A DNA stretch of 64,000 bases, from the NCBI GenBank assembly GCA_964058845.1, contig CAXKVR010000004.1, forward strand, positions 62,001 through 126,000, in the 5' to 3' direction. Numbering within the stretch: position 1 is the first letter of the stretch; each line of letters opens with the position of its first letter. Both the position numbers and the translations under genes were made by a program. This document shows positions 58,795-64,000 of this stretch, piece by piece. The DNA comes from Carex sylvatica. Lineage: Eukaryota; Streptophyta; Magnoliopsida; Poales; Cyperaceae. The notes beneath the pieces are model-generated. The model searched no databases, was not told the origin of the DNA, and worked only from the letters and a program-made list of their open reading frames with translations.

Positions 58795-59510
58795 ATCTAT
58801 TTTTTTATTAACATCCCACAATTCAAGTAATTCGAGAAATTTGATCATAAACCTAAATTTTTAACCATAAATTCTAACAATAATTTTTTATTAACATCCC
58901 ACAATTCAAGCAATTCGAGAAATTCGACCATAAATCATAACCCTAACTTTTTAACCATAAACCCTAACCCAATTTTTTTATTAACATCCCACAATTCAAG
59001 CAATTTGAGAAATTAGACAATAAATCATAACCCTAACTTTTTAACCATAAACCCTAACTCAAATTTTTTATTAGCATCCCACAATTCAAGCAATTCAAGC
59101 AATTCGAGAAATTCGACCATAAATCATAACCCTAACTTTTTAACCATAAACCCTAACCCAATTTTTTTATTAACATCCCACAATTCAAGCAATTCGAGAA
59201 ATTCGATCATAAACCCTAAATTTTTAACCATAAATTATAACCCCATTTTTTATTAACATCCCACAATTCAAGCAATTCGAGAAATTCAATCATAAACCTA
59301 AATTTTTAACCATAAATCCTAACTCAATTTTTTTATTAACATTCCACAATTCAAGCAATTTGAAAAATTCGACCATAAATCATAACCCTAACTTTTTAAC
59401 CATAAATACAAACCCTAATTTTTTATTAACATCCCACAATTCAAGCAATTCAAGAAATACGACCATAAATCATAACCTAACCCAATTTTTTTATTAACAT
59501 CCCACAAATT
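58780..59510 (+). repeat. 80-100-bp tandem repeat, about nine copies
   Basis: ATTAACATCCCACAATTCAA recurs at about 58808, 58888, 58979, 59069, 59168, 59250, 59334, 59422 and 59496. Between these lie AAACCCTAA / TTTTTAACCATAA phrases that look telomere-like but are not a true telomere array. Unit length varies through small indels. Confidence 0.85.
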
Positions 59511-60239
59511 ACCATTTAATCACAATTATTAATTTAAATCCAATCACAATAACAATCACAATTACATTTAATCACACTCAATCGCATTCAATCACATTCA
59601 ATCGAATCGAATCGAATTCAATTCAATCCAATCCAATCGAATCGAATTCAATTCAATCCAATTCAATCGAATCGAATCGAATTCAACAAATATATAACTT
59701 AATCACATCCAATCGTCGAATCGAAAACTTACCCGAGAGAGAGAGAGGAGTGGCAGCGACAGCAGGGGAGGCACGATGGTGAAGGTGCCAACAAGCGAGA
59801 GAGAGGCAGGGTGGCAGCAGGGCGAGCGAGCGAGGGAGGGGGCGGCGGGGCAGAGGCAGTGGCGGAGCGGCTAGGGTGGCAGTGGCAAGGGTGGTTGGAC
59901 GGCGGGGCTAGGGTGGAGGCAGGGGCTAGGGTTTTTCCTTTGATTCTTTTCTGGGTGGGACGAAGGCAAGGGAGAAGGTAGAGAGGTCACGGGTGGGGGT
60001 GGGAGGTATTAATTATTCTAGAGGGCCGCCTGCAGGGGGGGCGCCTCACTGGGGATATGGAGCGCTCATGAGGGGGACGCCTCACTGAGAATATGGAGCG
60101 CCCGTAAGGAGAGCACCTCACTGGTATTTTTGGGCCGCTTTAGACCTAGGCGATCGTGATATTTATAAAAAATAAAATCAGATTCATAATTATTTTTAAA
60201 ATTATTATTTTTCTGGAGGATATCCGCATTAAATAAGTT

Positions 60240-61221
60240 GCTCGGATACAACTACTCTTGAATTTTCTAAGGAAAATAAAAATTTTGGTATAATTTATTG
60301 TTTTGTACGTTTTTGAGACGGTAAAAACACAGCATTTAATGCGGGCACATGAGTCATGCGTGTTTTATTTCTTTACTTCTTTTGGCAGTAAATGAGGCAA
60401 TTGGAAAACAGAGATTGAAAACTTGATATTCCATCTTGGAGTTGCAATGCTGACTGCTGTACCGGTTCCGTTAGTTTCATTATTTTCTTTTTACGAAATC
60501 TTTTACAACAGAGTCACCTGAAAACAATTCAGTAATTCACCAATCACCAGAATACGAATCGGATACGGTAGATGGGGACACGCTGCCCCACGTACGCTGG
60601 CCGAAGAGGATAAGAAACCAAATGGCCGAGGCAGTTCACGCTACCTGCTGGGGCCAACGGCCGTGTAATGTAAGGATGTAATCACCAAAAAAAAAAAAAA
60701 AAAAAAAAAAAAACAAACAAACTCGATAGCCTATACCTTATCTTATGCACAACGGCTAGGTTGAAAACGGAATGGATAATATCGGATTCGTATTTGAAAA
60801 TTAAATATGAATATTTGTATTCGAATATATGTGTAGATGCAAATATGATTTTAAATTTTTATTATTGACATATATACTATATAATATAATATATATTATG
60901 AAAAAAATTATTTTATTTATCGTTATAATTAGAGAAATATTATGAACGTTAGTATTTATTTAATAATATTTATATATTTTTTTAGTCAATATTCAATATG
61001 ATCTGTATCTGTATCTGTATCACGTACTTTGCTTGTTCATTTAGAAAAGTAAAAATGTTGTTTGACAAAATAATAATTGAAATAGTGAAATGATGGGTTG
61101 TACTAAATAACAATAATAAAACAACAACAATAATAATTAATTAATTATAATTGTAGTTATACTAAGATGATAATAACAATCATATTGATGATAATATATA
61201 AATAATAATAATAATTTGAGT
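60240..61221. other. Intergenic DNA with poly(A) run
   Basis: A run of about 27 A at 60687-60713 follows less AT-rich DNA and could be the tail of a retroposed sequence, but no boundaries were found. 60760-61010 weakly resembles hAT subterminal sequence (GGATAATATCGGATTCG). Confidence 0.4.
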
Positions 61222-61522
61222 GAGGCTATGATAATATACACATTACCAACTGATCTGTGGAATGGATCCATATATTTGTTTTAAAAGTTCATACAGTTAA
61301 TCTAGAAAGTTAAACGTGATCTTCATATAAAAATATAATTATTAGCTGTATTTTATATTTTTTTTATAATTTTTTTATTTTTAGATGAGTAGAAAATCAA
61401 ATAATTTTCTATCCATCTAACAAATAATAATAAGTTATAAAAATATATATATAATTCAATTTTTAAGTACATATGTTTCATATGAAGATCACAATTCTGA
61501 ATATCCATATTACCATATTCTC
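61222..61522. mobile_element. Diverged MITE of the 16796 family
   Basis: GAGGCTATGATAATATACAC at the left and, read inward at the right, GAGAATATGGTAATATGGAT. The arms include TTTTTAGATGAGTAGAAAAT. No clean target duplication. Confidence 0.6.
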
Positions 61523-61587
61523 ATCTTAATAATTTATATAATAATAGTAATTAAAATATAAAAATAACGTTAATGATATAACCGATA

Positions 61588-61690
61588 TTTTTATTAATAT
61601 CCAACCTTAATTATAAATTATCAAATCCACCTAGAAAATATGGTCTTTTAAAAAAATACTCAAGGTGGCCGGTTTGGTTTTTTTTTTTTT
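61588..61690 (+). mobile_element. Solitary end of a foldback element
   Basis: TTTTTATTAATATCC at 61588-61602, then AATCCACC and AAGGTGGCCGG, resembles the ends of 44461-46061. No partner end was found in the window. Confidence 0.45.
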
Positions 61691-62583
61691 TTTTTTACTA
61701 TTTAGAATAAGATTCTGAAATCTAATATTACTCAATGTTGTTATTTTGTAAATATTTGTTGGAAGAGAAAGATAGCAATAGAAGTCTATTTTCTGAGAAG
61801 AAAAGGGTAATAAATTTAGGGCTAAATTAGAAGAGATGGTTTCGATGGAATTGCTAAGTAATCTTACTTGCATGACGATGGAAGCATTTGACTTTCAAAT
61901 ATCAAAAGAATTTGTGACATTCAAATAAAAGTTCTCAAACATGCATTTAATAAAAATAGTTCTTAACACATACAAATAAACTTCACACAAACTTCAAATA
62001 AAAATTATTCTCAAACCTACATCTAATTAAATAAGTTCACAAAAAGCATGCAACTTAATTTCCACTACGCCTAAAATTAAATCTGAATAACCGACCATTT
62101 CCAAAAGATGGTCTATTAGTTGTACTTGATGGCTGCTTGCATCTGCCTGGATACCGAACCGCCTGTCCTCCCTCCACGGCTTCTAGTTGACCTCCTTGGC
62201 TGGGTATCAGATGGCTCTGCTGGCATCTCAATCACCTCTCCTCCTATGTCAATTGCATCTCCTATTGCCTCTGCAAATATTGAGTTGCATTTTCACGGCA
62301 TGTACGACTTGTAGCTATGCTTCACCGCGACCCTCGTGACCCACTTGCCTCTGCCATAACTCGCTCATTTTCTGCTGCATTTGTTGTGTTATGAGCATCT
62401 GTATTGAATTTGTTACTTAGTAAGCTAGCCAAAATTAGAATGAAATATAATTTTTGATGAATTTTACATACCTCTTATATTCCTATCAGAAGTGGAATGG
62501 TGAGGACAATACCCCATTCGCCTACCTTGCAGTTTGTTTATGGTTATTACATGACGGATGTGTTTTCTCCTTTCAACCCTAAC
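61691..62583. other. 3' region of the MULE relic
   Basis: No separate gene. Probably the untranslated end of the minus-strand MULE; its terminal repeat was not located. Confidence 0.35.
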
Positions 62584-64000
62584 CTAAGCTTCGGCAAGAA
62601 GAATTCTAGGATTAATGGTCCCAGACCAGTCATCTATATTGTCATAAGGAACAAACATGGTATTCCAAGCACTTAGAAGGTAGTCCACAGTATACCATGC
62701 GACAACAAATTGGTTCTCGTGCCAGTTATTTTTACGACAAACCACTAACACATGAGTGCACGGAATATGTGTTAATCGGATACCTCCGCAAGTACATTCC
62801 ATTGCGTTGTTGGCTCCGCGTATCACAATGTACTGGAAATTTCTATGAATAATATCCATAGTTCCATCAGAGGCGCGGGCTACTAGAACATACTCATTTG
62901 GGAATGTAACTTGGTAGTGACCTTCACCATGCGTATACACGACCACAGTCATTTATGCAGCTTTGGCCCAGTGTTTGTCTATCTTCTTGGCCACCCTTCC
63001 GAAAAATATCCGACCATCATCTTTTAGGGCCATTGCTCACTGATGCCGCTTAACAAACCAATGATTGCACTTGTAGAATGTATCCTCGACAATTGCAGCC
63101 ACAAGCAGTCTCCAGCTCACCTGACTTCTGTAATGATTGATGCCGTGAGACATGCATGGTCGGTCCTTATGTACTCAAACTTGTATCTGTGAGGCTTGTC
63201 TTGCTTCATTATAAGCCATGCATCTCTATAACCTGTTGCTTTTGCCCGAAGTTCGTAATCACAACCCGGAATCTTGCAGACCACGACCATACAAGTAGTG
63301 TCATTGTTCTTCATTTTTATCTCCTGATTCTTCTTAATATGGTGCTCTCTAATCTTCTTCAGCAGTAACTCTTTGTTTTTGAAATATTGGTTGAGAGTCA
63401 ACTCACTTTTGTATTCAATCCAATGACCATAGTAAGCAACATATGTTTCTCAAAAAGTAGATAAATCATTGAAGTATGAGAACGGGTGAAACTCAGAACG
63501 GTCACTAAGTGGCATTTTCCTATCTTTTCTGCGACTGGGCTGTGTACCATCTTGTTCAGCAGAGTCTCAGGTTCCTTCCTCAAATTCATTCCCAGCTTGT
63601 AGATTTTTCTCTGAAATTTCGTTAATAAATTTAAATTCCAACTCAATTGGATCAAAATCTACTAGTGTCGGTCAGGGGTGAGCAATTGGTTCAGGTTGGG
63701 GTAAGGATGAAGGAGCCACATGCACAGGTATATGTGGGATAAAAAGGTAGAGATTGTGGTTGGGGTGAATTATTGTATGTTTCTGGTTCTGGTTCGGGTA
63801 CGAAATAAAAGAGCCATGGGAGTGTGTGATTGATAATTTGGTGCAACCGAATTTTAACATGAACTTCTAACCCCTAACTTTCTAAGAATTCTCTTGGCAA
63901 AAACTTCCAGAGCATAATCACCAGACTTCACCACCTGCAGGATCATACCTCACAATGCATCATCACTTACTATCGTGACTCTAATATACTTGTCATTATA
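62584..64000 (-). pseudogene. MULE transposase pseudogene, core deleted, runs off the right edge
   Basis: Read right to left: KYIRVTIVSDDAL (N-terminal region, about 63990), LSDRSEFHPFSYFNDLSTF, a zinc-finger segment with CKIPGCDYELRAKA and DHACLTASI (about 63290-63120), then directly SWRLLVAAIVEDTF, FYKCNHWFVKRHQ and a SWIM segment with C-x-C...C-x-H (ECTCGGIRLTHIPCTH), ending LLAEA at 62584. The DDE catalytic core that should lie between the zinc finger and SWIM parts is missing at about 63117. Several in-frame stops and shifts are present. The 5' end of the element lies outside the window. Confidence 0.75.

Larger units (their letters stand above)
57509..60235. mobile_element. 2.7-kb Mutator-like element with long inverted ends
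   Basis: Left 57511-57760 and right 60000-60225 are inverted: CATTTTTATTAATACC, AAAAATAATYATGRATCTGA, GGCGGCCCAAAAATACC and CAGTGAGGCGCCC on the left have partners on the right (GGTATTTTTGGGCCG and GGCGCCTCACTG). The inside has a transposase N-terminal remnant (58023-58794), tandem repeats (58780-59510) and CAATCGAATCGAATT runs (59560-59690). No convincing target duplication, so ends are good to about 10 bp. Confidence 0.7.

Noticed and set aside
59000..59250. Interstitial telomere repeat
   Set aside because: CCCTAA phrases occur once per 80-100-bp unit and are not arranged as consecutive 7-mers.
60360..60713. Retroposed gene with poly(A) tail
   Set aside because: Only the A-run is convincing; no source gene and no flanking direct repeat were found.

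Overview
This window is nuclear DNA of a flowering plant. It is AT-rich, its genes carry GT-AG introns, its proteins are typical plant families, and the space between genes is packed with plant-type transposon debris. The species cannot be named from the sequence.

Five protein genes look functional. They are a FAR1-RELATED SEQUENCE (FRS) gene on the minus strand (7562-9550), an aminoalcohol-phosphotransferase (AAPT) gene with 18 coding exons on the plus strand (12821-18018), a four-exon FAD-dependent monooxygenase gene (25315-28407), and two intronless paralogous alpha/beta-hydrolase genes of the monoacylglycerol lipase / caffeoylshikimate esterase type (31312-32364 and 55770-56807). I reassembled the AAPT and monooxygenase genes exon by exon. 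Both keep an open frame end to end: 389 aa, including a 10-nt micro-exon, and 412 aa. The genes do not form an operon or an obvious pathway cluster. AAPT makes phosphatidylcholine and phosphatidylethanolamine from diacylglycerol, and the hydrolases may act on monoacylglycerol, so lipid metabolism is a loose common theme only.

Region by region: 1-7 kb holds nested MITEs, a split LTR relic with a hAT insertion, a foldback element carrying a 178-bp tandem repeat, and a broken copy of AAPT exon 11. 7-18 kb holds the FRS and AAPT genes. 18-25 kb is a run of MITEs and hAT elements that ends in a foldback element lying 36 bp before the monooxygenase start codon. 25-32 kb holds the monooxygenase, another foldback and the first hydrolase. 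33-41 kb holds foldback, hAT and LTR pieces plus three degenerate, minus-strand, PHD-finger-like pseudogenes with identical Cys/His spacing. 43-51 kb is dense in Mutator-type foldbacks and hAT elements. 52.9-54.1 kb is a solo LTR with a perfect 5-bp target duplication and 13 AACGTT hexamers. The second hydrolase follows, and 57.5-64 kb holds two decayed Mutator-like (MULE) elements with transposase remnants.

The most interesting signals are the PHD-like pseudogene trio, the set of large foldback elements that share a terminal signature or a 17-bp palindrome, the AACGTT array in the solo LTR, and the 10-nt micro-exon.
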